Assembly: GCF_009753675.1 (NCBI RefSeq)
Contig: NZ_WQLV01000002.1
Coordinates: forward strand, 641,127-705,126
DNA from: Parasedimentitalea huanghaiensis
GTDB lineage: Bacteria; Pseudomonadota; Alphaproteobacteria; Rhodobacterales; Rhodobacteraceae
Reading direction: 5' to 3'
DNA length: 64,000 nt
Positions 8,965-18,089 of the stretch are shown here, in pieces; position 1 is the stretch's first letter; each line of letters opens with the position of its first letter. The position numbers were made by a program, and so were the translations under genes. Under the pieces are notes generated by a model. It saw nothing but the letters and a program-made list of their open reading frames with translations. It did not search any database and was not told where the DNA came from.

Positions 8965-10152
8965 ATGACCACTGCATTTCTGAATGACATCTCGAACACG
9001 CTGGCCCAGATCGAGTCTGATGGATTGTATAAACGGGAACGAATGATCACCTCGCCTCAGGGCGGCAAGATTACGGTTGGTGAACAGCAAGTCATCAACC
9101 TCTGTGCCAACAACTATCTGGGTCTGGCCGATCACCCCGACCTGATCGCCGCCGCGCGCGGTGTGATGGATGACAAAGGGTTCGGCATGGCCTCGGTCCG
9201 GTTTATCTGCGGCACCCAGGATATCCACCGCGAGCTAGAGCAGCGGCTGGCCAAGTTTCTGGGTAAAGACGATTCGATCCTGTTTGCCGCCTGTTTCGAC
9301 GCCAATGGCGGGTTGTTCGAACCCCTGCTTGGACCCGAAGATGCGATCATCTCGGACAGTCTGAACCATGCCTCGATCATCGACGGTATCCGGCTGTGCA
9401 AAGCCAAGCGCTATCGCTATCTCAACAGCGACATGAACGATCTTGAGGCCTGGCTGAAACAGGCCCGCGAGGACGGCGCGCGCCACATCATGATCGCCAC
9501 CGACGGTGTGTTCTCGATGGATGGCTATCTGGCCAAACTTCCAGAAATCCGCGCATTGGCCAACAAATACGATGCAATTTTGATGGTCGATGACTGTCAC
9601 GCCACCGGGTTCATGGGGCCAAACGGTGCTGGCACGCCAGATCACTTTGACATCGATGTAGACATCGTGACCGGAACATTGGGCAAAGCACTTGGGGGGG
9701 CCATCGGCGGTTATATCGCCGGGCCGCAGCCAGTGATCGACCTGCTGCGGCAGCGGGCGCGGCCCTATTTGTTCTCCAATTCGCTGCCGCCATCTATTGT
9801 TGCTGCTGGCCTAGAGGCCATCCGCTTAGTTGAGGAAGGCGCCGATCTGCGCACCCAGCTGTTCGAGAACACCAAATTCTGGCGCGCCGGATTGGAAGAA
9901 CTAGGTTTTGACCTGCTGCCCGGGGAACATCCGATTGTTCCGGTCATGCTGGGCGAAGCGCAACTGGCCCAGGACATGGCCACCCGGCTGTTCGACGAAG
10001 GCGTCTATGTGTCCGGGTTCTTCTTCCCTGTGGTGCCTCGCGGCCAGGCCCGCATCCGCACCCAGATGAACGCGGCACTGACGCGCGAGGAACTGGAACG
10101 TGCGCTGGCGGCGTTTGGCAAGGTGGGCAAGGATTTGGGGATCATCAAATGA
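8965..10152 (+). CDS. kbl: Glycine C-acetyltransferase (2-amino-3-ketobutyrate CoA ligase)
   Basis: A 395-residue PLP enzyme of the alpha-oxoamine synthase family. It cleaves 2-amino-3-ketobutyrate with CoA to glycine and acetyl-CoA, the second step of threonine degradation. The PLP lysine is in [13 protein letters not shown]; other signatures are [10 protein letters not shown] and [13 protein letters not shown]. The start at 8965 (MTTAFLNDI) has AAGGAG upstream; the frame is open for 18 more codons without similarity. tdh overlaps the last four bases (ATGA), so the two are translationally coupled. Confidence 0.97.
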   Translation: MTTAFLNDISNTLAQIESDGLYKRERMITSPQGGKITVGEQQVINLCANNYLGLADHPDLIAAARGVMDDKGFGMASVRFICGTQDIHRELEQRLAKFLGKDDSILFAACFDANGGLFEPLLGPEDAIISDSLNHASIIDGIRLCKAKRYRYLNSDMNDLEAWLKQAREDGARHIMIATDGVFSMDGYLAKLPEIRALANKYDAILMVDDCHATGFMGPNGAGTPDHFDIDVDIVTGTLGKALGGAIGGYIAGPQPVIDLLRQRARPYLFSNSLPPSIVAAGLEAIRLVEEGADLRTQLFENTKFWRAGLEELGFDLLPGEHPIVPVMLGEAQLAQDMATRLFDEGVYVSGFFFPVVPRGQARIRTQMNAALTREELERALAAFGKVGKDLGIIK

Positions 10153-11207
10153 CCAGACCAAACACAATGAAGGCGCTGGAAAAGACCCATCCCAAGGAAG
10201 GCCTGTGGATGACCCGCGCACCGGTTCCGGAAATCGGCCCGGATGATGTTCTGATCAAGATCAACAAAACCGGCATCTGCGGCACCGATGTGCATATCTG
10301 GAACTGGGATGCTTGGGCGGAAAAGACCGTACCCACGCCCCTGATCACCGGTCACGAGTTTGCCGGTGAGATTGTCGAGTTGGGTCGCAATGTCACCGAC
10401 CTAAAAATCGGCCAGCGCTGTAGTGGCGAGGGCCACCTGATCGGCCATCACTCACGTCAATCCCGCGCTGGCAAGTTCCATCTGGACCCAGAAACCCGTG
10501 GCATCGGTGTGAATGAACAAGGTGCCTTTGCCCAATATCTGCGCCTGCCTGCGTTCAATGTGGTACCTTTGCCCGATGAAGTGTCCGACGACATCGGCGC
10601 CATTCTGGATCCGCTTGGCAACGCCGTTCACACAGCGCTGAGTTTCGACTTGGTGGGTGAAGACGTGCTAATTACCGGCGCAGGCCCCATTGGCATCATG
10701 GCCGCTGCTGTGGCCCGTCACGTTGGTGCGCGTCATGTGGCCATCACCGATGTGAACCCAGATAGGTTGGCGTTGGCGGAAAAGGTCGCAAACGTTCGCC
10801 CGGTCAACGTCGCCGAGGAAGACCTGAGCGATGTGATTGCCGAACTGGGCATGTCCCAAGGGTTTGATGTCGGGCTTGAAATGTCCGGCAATCAGGCTGC
10901 GATGGATCAGATGGTTGAGGCTCTGGTGATGGGGGGCCACATTGCCCTGCTGGGGATTCCTCCAGGCAAGTCACCCGTGGATTGGAGCCGCATTGTGTTC
11001 AAAGCGATCACCATCAAAGGCGTTTACGGACGCGAGATTTTTGAAACCTGGTATAAGATGATCGCGATGCTGCAAAACGGGTTGGATGTCAGCAAGGTGA
11101 TCACTCACCGGTTTGCAGTGGACGACTTTGAGCAAGGGTTTGCAGCTATGAAGTCCGGGCAAAGCGGGAAAGTCGTTTTGGACTGGCGCGTCGCGCCGGA
11201 AAATTGA
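10149..11207 (+). CDS. tdh: L-threonine 3-dehydrogenase, lacking the structural zinc cysteines
   Basis: A 352-residue medium-chain dehydrogenase that oxidises threonine to 2-amino-3-ketobutyrate with NAD. The catalytic zinc site is kept: Cys44 in GICGTDVH, His69-Glu70 in ITGHEF, and the GEGH motif. The Rossmann fold carries [13 protein letters not shown]. It is very close to E. coli Tdh along its length, but the structural zinc lobe is replaced: residues 98-113 read [16 protein letters not shown], where E. coli has four cysteines (recalled). Only two Cys occur in the whole protein. An internal Met at residue 7 (MKALEKT) corresponds to the E. coli start. Confidence 0.94.
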   Translation: MTRPNTMKALEKTHPKEGLWMTRAPVPEIGPDDVLIKINKTGICGTDVHIWNWDAWAEKTVPTPLITGHEFAGEIVELGRNVTDLKIGQRCSGEGHLIGHHSRQSRAGKFHLDPETRGIGVNEQGAFAQYLRLPAFNVVPLPDEVSDDIGAILDPLGNAVHTALSFDLVGEDVLITGAGPIGIMAAAVARHVGARHVAITDVNPDRLALAEKVANVRPVNVAEEDLSDVIAELGMSQGFDVGLEMSGNQAAMDQMVEALVMGGHIALLGIPPGKSPVDWSRIVFKAITIKGVYGREIFETWYKMIAMLQNGLDVSKVITHRFAVDDFEQGFAAMKSGQSGKVVLDWRVAPEN

Positions 11208-11305
11208 AACACCGTTAGCGATTTCGAGCAGCTCAATGGAGCTTCATGACTGGGGGCCACAAATGTCTTCTGAGGTCATCAGAAGGTACACAAAAAATAA
11301 CTAAT

Positions 11306-11329
11306 TAAAAATGTGGCCTCCAGCCACAT
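11306..11329 (-). terminator. Terminator of the metallophosphatase gene
   Basis: ATGTGGC/GCCACAT stem (11311-11317 and 11323-11329) with loop CTCCA. On the minus strand it is followed by TTTTAATTAGTTATTTTTT. A second near-perfect inverted repeat, CTAAAGGATAG/CTATCTTTTAG, lies at 11330-11356 between this stem and the phosphatase stop. Either hairpin may also stop transcripts from tdh. Confidence 0.75.
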
Positions 11330-11374
11330 CTAAAGGATAGTACACCTATCTTTTAGATAGCTATGATTCATGCA

Positions 11375-12127
11375 TTAAAAATGTGCGTTATTCGCCCACT
11401 TAGGCAAAAGGGCAACACGCCCGCGCTCCCCAAGCACCCAGGCCTCGCCATTCTCAAACACAGCTGCCGTCAACGGACGACCGAATCCAGCACCCGAATC
11501 CAAATTGACCCTATTACCGTGATGTTCGGGCTGCGGCACATGAGTGTGGCCATGCACAACCAACCAAGGATGTAGGGCACTGTGGTCTAAGAACTCTCTT
11601 CGTATCCAAATCTTGTCGTTCTCACTCTGCTTCTCCAACGCGATGTCGGGGCGGATACCAGCGTGTACAAACAAAAGCTTCCCTTCCTGATGGTGACTGG
11701 GAAGGCTGGCAAGGAAATCTAAGTGAGTTTGCGGAACCGCTGCCTTAGCTCGGGCATGAACCTCATAGGTTCGGTCACCTTCAGCAACTTCGACGCCGTA
11801 TGACTCCAGCGTCTGAACGCCACCAATTCGAGGGTGCAGCCAGTGAAAGCCAACCAACAACTGGGAATCGATTCTCGGGTAGTCCTCCAGATACATCGAA
11901 AACATCCGGTCATGATTGCCCAGCAAAGCGGTCCAATTCCGGCCTTCTGCTTGACCTTGTTGTAAAAGTTCGATCACACCGCGGCTGTTGGGTCCTCTGT
12001 CGGTATAATCACCAAGAAAGACAATTCGTGCATTGGGGCCGCCGTCCACTTCGATCCGGTGCAAAGCGGTTTCGAGCATTTCAAGCTGCCCATGAATGTC
12101 GCCGATTGCGTAGATGGGGGAGGTCAT
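11375..12127 (-). CDS. PPP-family metallophosphatase (serine/threonine phosphatase or diadenosine tetraphosphatase-like)
   Basis: A 250-residue calcineurin-like phosphoesterase with the PPP motif set in order: GDIHG (residues 9-13), GDYTDRG, GNHD and HGHTH. These ligate two metal ions. Bacterial members include PrpA/PrpB-type protein phosphatases and ApaH/PrpE-type dinucleotide hydrolases. The sequence does not choose between them. It is preceded by the ClpP-like gene on the same strand, about 100 bases away with a hairpin between, so it is probably transcribed alone. Confidence 0.85.
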   Translation of the reverse strand: MTSPIYAIGDIHGQLEMLETALHRIEVDGGPNARIVFLGDYTDRGPNSRGVIELLQQGQAEGRNWTALLGNHDRMFSMYLEDYPRIDSQLLVGFHWLHPRIGGVQTLESYGVEVAEGDRTYEVHARAKAAVPQTHLDFLASLPSHHQEGKLLFVHAGIRPDIALEKQSENDKIWIRREFLDHSALHPWLVVHGHTHVPQPEHHGNRVNLDSGAGFGRPLTAAVFENGEAWVLGERGRVALLPKWANNAHF

Positions 12128-12179
12128 AAAATGGTTCCAATATGCGCAATTGCGAGACAGGCGGTGAAGGTCAGCCTAC

Positions 12180-12208
12180 AGGGCCCGATCTATCCAGTTG
12201 CGGGCCCT
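12180..12208 (-). terminator. Hairpin downstream of the ClpP-like gene
   Basis: Perfect AGGGCCCG/CGGGCCCT arms separated by 13 bases, 17 bases past the stop. There is no clear T-run, so efficiency is uncertain. Confidence 0.5.
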
Positions 12209-12225
12209 GATGTGAGGTAGAAAGC

Positions 12226-12828
12226 TTAAGCCAGATCATTCGAGGAGTTGATGATCTTACCGGCAAGACCATAGTCAATGGCCTCTTGAGCTGTCAGCCA
12301 AAAATCCCGCCCGGTATCGGCTGCGATTTTCTCAGCGGTCTGACCTGTAGCTTCGGCAAACAGGTTATCAAATCGCTCGCGCATGATACGGATTTGCTCG
12401 GCTTGGATCATCATGTCAGTCGCCTGACCACCGATCCCACCGGACGGTTGGTGCAGCAGGAAACGTGTGTTGGGCAGGCAGAAACGATTCTCTTTACGGG
12501 CACCGACATAAATCAATGCGCCGGCGCTCGCGACCCAACCGGTGCCAATAGTACGCACCTCGGGACGGATAAACCGAATGACATCGTGCACCATGTCGCC
12601 GCTTTCCACATGCCCACCGGGCGACGAGATAAACATATTGATAGGGTCGTCATTCTCTTCGGCCAACGCAAGCAGGTGCGCGACGGTTTTTTGCGCGAGT
12701 TTGTCGTTGATTTCACCAGTGACAATCACGGTTCGGCTTTTGAAAAACAGCGTGTCTATCTTGCCAGAGGTCGGGGCATCCTCAGATGTTTTGGAATCGT
12801 CCTGCATTTTGGAAAGCATGTCTGTCAC
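12226..12828 (-). CDS. ClpP-like serine protease (divergent ClpP)
   Basis: A 200-residue member of the Clp protease proteolytic family. The catalytic triad is intact: Ser101 in GWVASAGALIY, His126 in LLHQPSGG and Asp175 in GRDFWLTAQEA. The substrate-side SSPGGHVESG is present. It differs from housekeeping ClpP by a polar 20-residue N-terminal extension (DDSKTSEDAPTSGK) and an Ala-Gly after the nucleophile. No clpX or clpA is adjacent, so it is likely a second ClpP-like protein; whether it forms a barrel with an unfoldase is unknown. Confidence 0.85.
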   Translation of the reverse strand: MTDMLSKMQDDSKTSEDAPTSGKIDTLFFKSRTVIVTGEINDKLAQKTVAHLLALAEENDDPINMFISSPGGHVESGDMVHDVIRFIRPEVRTIGTGWVASAGALIYVGARKENRFCLPNTRFLLHQPSGGIGGQATDMMIQAEQIRIMRERFDNLFAEATGQTAEKIAADTGRDFWLTAQEAIDYGLAGKIINSSNDLA

Positions 12829-12910
12829 CTATTTTTTCTACGAACCAATGCGGTTGGTAATTGGCGCCATAGCAACAGGAGATCGCAGGATCTGCAAGGG
12901 TGGTTTCAAC

Positions 12911-12941
12911 AAAAAAGGGAACCGCCGTCATGGCAGCTCCC
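12911..12941 (-). terminator. Rho-independent terminator of serA
   Basis: On the minus strand a ten-base stem (12932-12941 with 12917-12926, two G-T pairs) is followed by six T residues (12911-12916). It lies 28 bases after the serA stop and upstream of the ClpP-like gene. Confidence 0.85.
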
Positions 12942-12969
12942 CAATACTGGTTAACTTGTGACGCTGAGG

Positions 12970-14565
12970 TTAGGCGACATCAAACTCCAGTGGTTTGATC
13001 TGGGTGAAATACCCGGTTTCAGCCAGCTTGGCACGGGCCTCGGCAGGCACCTGACCATCCACATACAGCAGGGCAATCGCCTCGCCACCGGCAGCGGCAC
13101 GACCCAGGGTAAAGTTGGCGATGTTGACGCCATTTTCGCCCATGGTCTGACCCAACGTACCAATGATACCCGGTACGTCTTCGTTGGTGGTGTAAAGCAT
13201 ATGCGCACCGACCTCGGCATCGATATTGATGCCTTTGATCTGGATAAACCGAGGCTTACCGTCGCTGAACACTGTCCCCGCAACCGAACGCTCGCGCTTG
13301 TCTGTGACAACCGTCACTTTAATATAGCCATCGAATGAGCCCGATTTGTCCTGATTGGTGGTCGAGATCTGAACACCACGTTCCTTGGCCACGACCGGGG
13401 CCGAGACCATGTTCACGTCAGGATTGGCACGTTTCATGATGCCAGCCACAACGGCACAGTTCAGTGCCGCCAGGTTCATTTCAGATGCGACCCCATCATA
13501 AAGAATGTTGATCGCTTTAATCGGCTCGTCTGTCATTTGACCGGTAAAGCTGCCTAGATGATCAGCCAGCTTGATCCATGGTCCCATGACCTTGGCTTCT
13601 TCAGCTGTGACCGACGGCATGTTCAGCGCATTTTCAACGGCACCAGTCAGCAGATAGTTCGACATCTGCTCGGCCACCTGCAAGGCAACGTTTTCCTGTG
13701 CTTCGGTGGTTGCCGCGCCCAGATGCGGGGTGCAGACCACGTTGGGCAGGTTGAACAGAGCGTTTTCCTTGGCGGGCTCTTGGGCGAACACGTCAAAAGC
13801 AGCACCGGCCACATGGCCAGATTGTAGCAGCTCAGCCAGTGCCTCCTCGTCAACCAGACCACCACGGGCACAGTTGATGATGCGAACGCCTTTCTTGGTC
13901 TTTGCCAGGTTCTCACGCGACAGAACATTGCGCGTCTGGTCAGTCAATGGAACGTGCAGGGTGATAAAGTCAGCGCGGGTCAGCAGCTCGTCCAGCTCAA
14001 CCTTTTCAACACCCATCTTGTCGGCTTTTTCTTCACCCAGATAGGGATCGTAGGCGACAACTTTCATTTTCAGCCCTTGCGCACGGTCGCAAACGATACC
14101 ACCGATGTTGCCTGCCCCAATGACACCCAGTGTCTTGTTGGTCAGCTCAGTCCCCATGAACTTGGACTTTTCCCATTTACCGGCATGGGTCGAAGTGCTG
14201 GCCTCTGGGATCTGACGTGCCACAGCGAACATCATCGCAATAGCGTGCTCGGCAGTGGTAATCATGTTGCCGAACGGCGTGTTCATGACGATCACGCCCT
14301 TTTTCGACGCGGCTTCTTTGTCGATGTTGTCGGTGCCGATACCTGCGCGTGCGATCACTTTTAGGTTGGTCGCCGCTTCCAGAATGGTTGGAGTGACGCG
14401 AGTGGCCGAGCGGATTGCAAGACCATCGTATTGGCCGATCACTTCCGCCAGCTTGTCTTTGTCCTTGCCAAGATCAGGCTGGAAGTCGACTTCGATGCCG
14501 CGGTCGCGGAAGATCTGAACTGCGGTTTCGCTGAGTTTGTCGGAGACGAGTACTTTGGGAGCCAT
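12970..14565 (-). CDS. serA: D-3-phosphoglycerate dehydrogenase
   Basis: A 531-residue long-form SerA that oxidises 3-phosphoglycerate to 3-phosphohydroxypyruvate, the first step of serine synthesis. The NAD-binding motif GVIGAGNIGG, the substrate arginine in NCARGGLVDEE, and the catalytic Glu and His (AQEP, TPHLGAAT) are seen. The intervening ASB domain follows, then a C-terminal ACT domain (DVPGIIGTLGQTMGENGVNIANFTLGR) that probably gives serine feedback. The start at 14565 (MAPKVLVSDKL) fits the family. serC lies 138 bases upstream on the same strand with a repeat element between. Confidence 0.97.
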   Translation of the reverse strand: MAPKVLVSDKLSETAVQIFRDRGIEVDFQPDLGKDKDKLAEVIGQYDGLAIRSATRVTPTILEAATNLKVIARAGIGTDNIDKEAASKKGVIVMNTPFGNMITTAEHAIAMMFAVARQIPEASTSTHAGKWEKSKFMGTELTNKTLGVIGAGNIGGIVCDRAQGLKMKVVAYDPYLGEEKADKMGVEKVELDELLTRADFITLHVPLTDQTRNVLSRENLAKTKKGVRIINCARGGLVDEEALAELLQSGHVAGAAFDVFAQEPAKENALFNLPNVVCTPHLGAATTEAQENVALQVAEQMSNYLLTGAVENALNMPSVTAEEAKVMGPWIKLADHLGSFTGQMTDEPIKAINILYDGVASEMNLAALNCAVVAGIMKRANPDVNMVSAPVVAKERGVQISTTNQDKSGSFDGYIKVTVVTDKRERSVAGTVFSDGKPRFIQIKGINIDAEVGAHMLYTTNEDVPGIIGTLGQTMGENGVNIANFTLGRAAAGGEAIALLYVDGQVPAEARAKLAETGYFTQIKPLEFDVA

Positions 14566-14616
14566 GATATTGGTCCTTTTAACGGGGGCCACATTGGGCC
14601 TGAATGAGGTTCTTTT

Positions 14617-14698
14617 AGGGGAGCGCCTGACCCTGGGTGGGTGCAAAGCGCCCTCCTGTGGGGAGGGTCGGGCGCTGCCCGGCGGTGCCGCCGGGCGA
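14617..14698 (+). repeat. Dispersed intergenic repeat, family A, copy 1 (between serC and serA)
   Basis: About 80 bases beginning GGGGAGCGCCTGA and ending in the perfect hairpin GCCCGGCG/CGCCGGGC. A diverged copy with the same layout lies at 23112-23196 after rlmN. Internal palindromes (GCGCCC/GGGCGC) suggest a structured RNA or a mobile palindromic element. Here it sits inside the serC-serA transcript. Confidence 0.65.
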
Positions 14699-14703
14699 CT
14701 GAC

Positions 14704-15849
14704 TTATCCTTGAGCTTCGATTTCTGCTTCGAACGCCCAGGCCAACCAAGGCAGCATGGCCTGAATGTCCGAGGTCTCAACCGTGCCACCACACCAGATC
14801 CGCAGACCGGCAGGCGCATCGCGGTAAGCGCCGATGTCATAGGCAATGCCTTCGACATCCAGACGTTTCGCCACCGCCTTGGCAAAGGCAGCACCGTCCT
14901 GAATGCGATCATCGGTGAACTTCAGACAGACCGATGTGTTCGACCGTGTCGCGTCATCTTCAGCCAGATTGGCGATCCAGTCGTTGGCGTCGCAGAAATC
15001 AAACACAGCCTGCGCATTGGCATCAGCACGGGCTTTAAGCCCCTCTAGGCCACCAATCGAACGCGCCCAGTCCAGGGCGAACAGGTAATCCTCGACCGCC
15101 AGCATCGACGGGGTGTTGATGGTCGCACCGGTAAAGATACCCTCGATCAGCTTGCCACCTTTGGTCAGGCGGAAGATCTTGGGCAGAGGCCAGGCCGGGG
15201 TGTAGCTTTCCAGACGCTCAACAGCGCGCGGGCTTAGCACGATCACACCGTGGGCTGCTTCGCCACCCAGAACCTTTTGCCAGCTGAATGTGGTCACATC
15301 CAGTTTGTCCCAGGGCAGGTCCATCGCAAAGGCAGCGGATGTCGCATCACAGATGGTCAGGCCCTGACGGTCATCGGCGATCCAGTCACCATTGGGAACC
15401 CGCACACCCGAGGTGGTGCCGTTCCAAGTGAACACAACATCATTGGCGAAATCGACAGATGCCAGATCGACGATCTGACCGTAGTCAGCCACTTTGGCCT
15501 CAGCTTCGATTTTCAGCTGCTTGACCACATCGGTGATCCAGCCGGCGCCGAAGCTTTCCCAGGCCAGCATCTCGACCTTGCGCTCACCGAGCAGCGACCA
15601 CAGAGCCATTTCAACAGCACCGGTGTCCGACGCAGGAACGATACCGATACGATAATCAGCGGGGATGCCCAAAATCTCGCGGGTGCCTTCGATGGCATCC
15701 TTCAGCTTGGCTTTGCCAGGGGCTGCGCGGTGGCTGCGACCCAGTGGGGCGTCGGCCAGTTTGGACAGTTCGAATGTAGGGGGTTTGGCACAGGGGCCAG
15801 AAGAAAAACGCGGATTGGCCGGCCGCGTAGCCGGTTGCTGAGTAGCCAT
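14704..15849 (-). CDS. serC: Phosphoserine aminotransferase
   Basis: A 381-residue PLP aminotransferase that converts 3-phosphohydroxypyruvate and glutamate to phosphoserine. The PLP lysine is in [15 protein letters not shown]. The conserved N-terminal SSGPCAKPP and the [13 protein letters not shown] loop place it in the alphaproteobacterial SerC group (class V fold). The start at 15849 ([13 protein letters not shown]) is preferred; the 61 upstream codons look non-coding. It is followed by serA on the same strand, so the two probably form one unit. Confidence 0.95.
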   Translation of the reverse strand: MATQQPATRPANPRFSSGPCAKPPTFELSKLADAPLGRSHRAAPGKAKLKDAIEGTREILGIPADYRIGIVPASDTGAVEMALWSLLGERKVEMLAWESFGAGWITDVVKQLKIEAEAKVADYGQIVDLASVDFANDVVFTWNGTTSGVRVPNGDWIADDRQGLTICDATSAAFAMDLPWDKLDVTTFSWQKVLGGEAAHGVIVLSPRAVERLESYTPAWPLPKIFRLTKGGKLIEGIFTGATINTPSMLAVEDYLFALDWARSIGGLEGLKARADANAQAVFDFCDANDWIANLAEDDATRSNTSVCLKFTDDRIQDGAAFAKAVAKRLDVEGIAYDIGAYRDAPAGLRIWCGGTVETSDIQAMLPWLAWAFEAEIEAQG

Positions 15850-16074
15850 TGATGCTATCCTTACAGATAAATGCCCTTCGTTGGGGAAGGGTGTCCCACC
15901 GACAGAGCTAGGGGGTTGAGATGCGGCACGCAACCGGGAAAATTCACGATAGCGTCGATTTATCGCGCAATTGCGACACCCGATGACTACGATCGGAAAC
16001 TTTCCACAATACATTGCCCGGGACCCCAGCACTGTATTAACTCGCGCTTAGAGATTTGGAATCGGGTGTTGATT

Positions 16075-17115
16075 ATGAGCAGACTGGCAATGGTAACCTT
16101 TTCGGTTGCGCTGATGCTGATGCTGGGCTGGTTACTGCAGGCAGGGCAGTCGATTGTGCTACCTGTGTTAGTTGGCATCATCGCTGTCTATATTTTGACC
16201 ACAGCTGCCGAGGCACTTGTACGAGTACCAGTTCTGGGCTTGCTACCGCGACGCTGGCGAAGAGTGTTAGTCTTGCTGGCCTTCACCTTCGCAGTGCTGG
16301 TGCTGGCGGGATTTATCACCAGCAACGCAGCGGCGATTTCAGGCGCCATTCCGGGGTATGCCGAGAACTTTGACAAATTGCAGGACAAGCTAATCAACAT
16401 GTTGGGCGTGCACGAACTCCCAAGCTGGGCCAATTTGGGTGAACGGTTGTTGGATCTGGTCGATGCCACCACATTGATGCCAGCCGCCCTTGCCACCATC
16501 AGCAATGGTGGCACTGTGATCGTTGGAGCTGCGCTTTATGCGGTGTTCATACTGGCCGAGCTGGACAATCTTCCCAACAAGACCAGACATGCGATGGGTG
16601 ATCCGGAAAGGGCTGAGCACGCCTTGGAAATGGCCCGTAAGATCAACGAAAAGATCGGTGGGTATTTGGCCGCCAAAACACTGGTGAATGTGATCCTTGC
16701 CTTTGTTTCCTATGGTATCTTGCTGCTATTGGGCATTGAGCAGGCAGCGTTCTGGGCGATCTTGATCGGGCTGCTAAACTATATCCCCTACATTGGTTCA
16801 ATCATCGCCGTGGTTTTTCCGGTGACCATGAGTCTGGTGCAGTTTGCCTCGTTTGGTCACACAGCGCTGGCTTTGTTCACACTGATGGTGCCGCAGATTG
16901 CGGTGGGCTACTATATTGAGCCTAAATTCTTGGGCCGGTCGGTAAACCTCAGCCCGTTCACAGTACTATTGTCGCTGGCGATCTGGACCGCGCTTTGGGG
17001 CATGATGGGCGCAATTTTAGCGGTTCCTCTGACTGCAATGGTAATGATTATTCTGGCGGAAATTCCCAATGCCCGGTTTATCGCAGTGATGATGTCCGAA
17101 TCTGGTGATCTTTAG
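16075..17115 (+). CDS. AI-2E family transporter (PerM/TqsA-like)
   Basis: A 346-residue membrane protein with about seven or eight hydrophobic segments (for example LMLMLGWLLQ, LVLLAFTFAVLVLAGF, AFWAILIGLLNYIPYIGS). The LLNYIPYIGSIIA and VGYYIEPKFLGRSVNLSP motifs are typical of the AI-2E/PerM family. Members export or import small molecules such as autoinducer-2, or act as Na+/H+ antiporters; the substrate here is unknown. The start at 16075 follows a weak ribosome site; the frame is open 68 codons upstream without similarity. It lies between serC (divergent) and serB. Confidence 0.85.
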   Translation: MSRLAMVTFSVALMLMLGWLLQAGQSIVLPVLVGIIAVYILTTAAEALVRVPVLGLLPRRWRRVLVLLAFTFAVLVLAGFITSNAAAISGAIPGYAENFDKLQDKLINMLGVHELPSWANLGERLLDLVDATTLMPAALATISNGGTVIVGAALYAVFILAELDNLPNKTRHAMGDPERAEHALEMARKINEKIGGYLAAKTLVNVILAFVSYGILLLLGIEQAAFWAILIGLLNYIPYIGSIIAVVFPVTMSLVQFASFGHTALALFTLMVPQIAVGYYIEPKFLGRSVNLSPFTVLLSLAIWTALWGMMGAILAVPLTAMVMIILAEIPNARFIAVMMSESGDL

Positions 17116-17208
17116 GCCGGCTAATTCAGGGGGGCTGGTTCCCACAGGCAACCGTGGCTATTAGGGGCATAACAGCGCCCTACCCTCTTCCGCCGATGGA
17201 GACCGCCC

Positions 17209-18084
17209 ATGTATACAGTCACTCTGCTCTGCAATCCCGCGAAGCCATCGTTGGATCCGGCACTGGTCGAATCACTGCGAAACGCCTGGGGAGGTGGGGA
17301 CGCGTTTTGGTTGGCACCAGATGAAGCTGCCGAATTCACCATTGAAACATCGCCTGACAATCAGTGGCAAGTTTGGGAAGACCTGCAGGGTATGGGTGTC
17401 GACCTGGTGATCCAACAAACCGAAGGTCGCCGTAAGGCAATGCTGCTGGCCGACATGGATAGCACCATGATCCAGCAGGAATGCATTGACGAATTGGCCG
17501 ATGAGGCAGGAGTCGGTGACCACGTCAAAACAATTACGGCCCGCGCGATGAATGGTGAGCTCGATTTTGAGGCCGCGCTGATTGACCGGGTTGGCCTGCT
17601 GGCTGACCAGCCCGAAAGTATAATCGCCAAAGTTTTGGCCGAGCGCATCACCTTGATGCCCGGAGGCAAATCGCTTTTGGCCACGATGAAAGCAGATGGC
17701 GCTTACACAGCACTTGTGTCGGGTGGCTTCACCGCCTTCACCGCCAAGGTCGCTTCCACATTGGGCTTTGACGAAAACCGCGCCAACACGTTCATCATTG
17801 ATGCAGGCAGGCTGACTGGCGATGTTGGCCGCCCGATATTGGGACGCGAAGCCAAGGTTGAAGCCCTAGAGCAAATCACCACACGATTGGGCATCAGTGA
17901 TTCAGAGGTGATGGCTGTTGGCGATGGTGCCAATGATCTGGGTATGCTGGGTCGTGCCGGATCTGGGGTGGCATTACATGCTAAACCTTCAGTTGCTGCG
18001 CAATGCGACCTCCGCATCAACCACGGCGACCTGACCGCCCTGCTGTATGTGCAGGGCTACAGCCGCGACGAATTCAAAGGTTAA
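17209..18084 (+). CDS. serB: Phosphoserine phosphatase
   Basis: A 291-residue HAD-superfamily phosphatase that makes serine from phosphoserine. HAD motif I is DMDSTMI, motif II is SGGFTAF and motif IV is GDGANDLGML. An N-terminal ACT-like region (about 80 residues) precedes the catalytic domain as in long SerB proteins. All three serine-synthesis genes are therefore within 5 kb, although serB is on the opposite strand from serA and serC. The permease gene 18090-18848 starts five bases downstream and is probably co-transcribed. Confidence 0.96.
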   Translation: MYTVTLLCNPAKPSLDPALVESLRNAWGGGDAFWLAPDEAAEFTIETSPDNQWQVWEDLQGMGVDLVIQQTEGRRKAMLLADMDSTMIQQECIDELADEAGVGDHVKTITARAMNGELDFEAALIDRVGLLADQPESIIAKVLAERITLMPGGKSLLATMKADGAYTALVSGGFTAFTAKVASTLGFDENRANTFIIDAGRLTGDVGRPILGREAKVEALEQITTRLGISDSEVMAVGDGANDLGMLGRAGSGVALHAKPSVAAQCDLRINHGDLTALLYVQGYSRDEFKG

Positions 18085-18089
18085 ATACT

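Noticed and set aside
15871..16074. 68-codon in-frame extension of the AI-2E permease gene
   Set aside because: Sequence is rich in Arg/Cys and unlike the family; it overlaps the serC promoter region.
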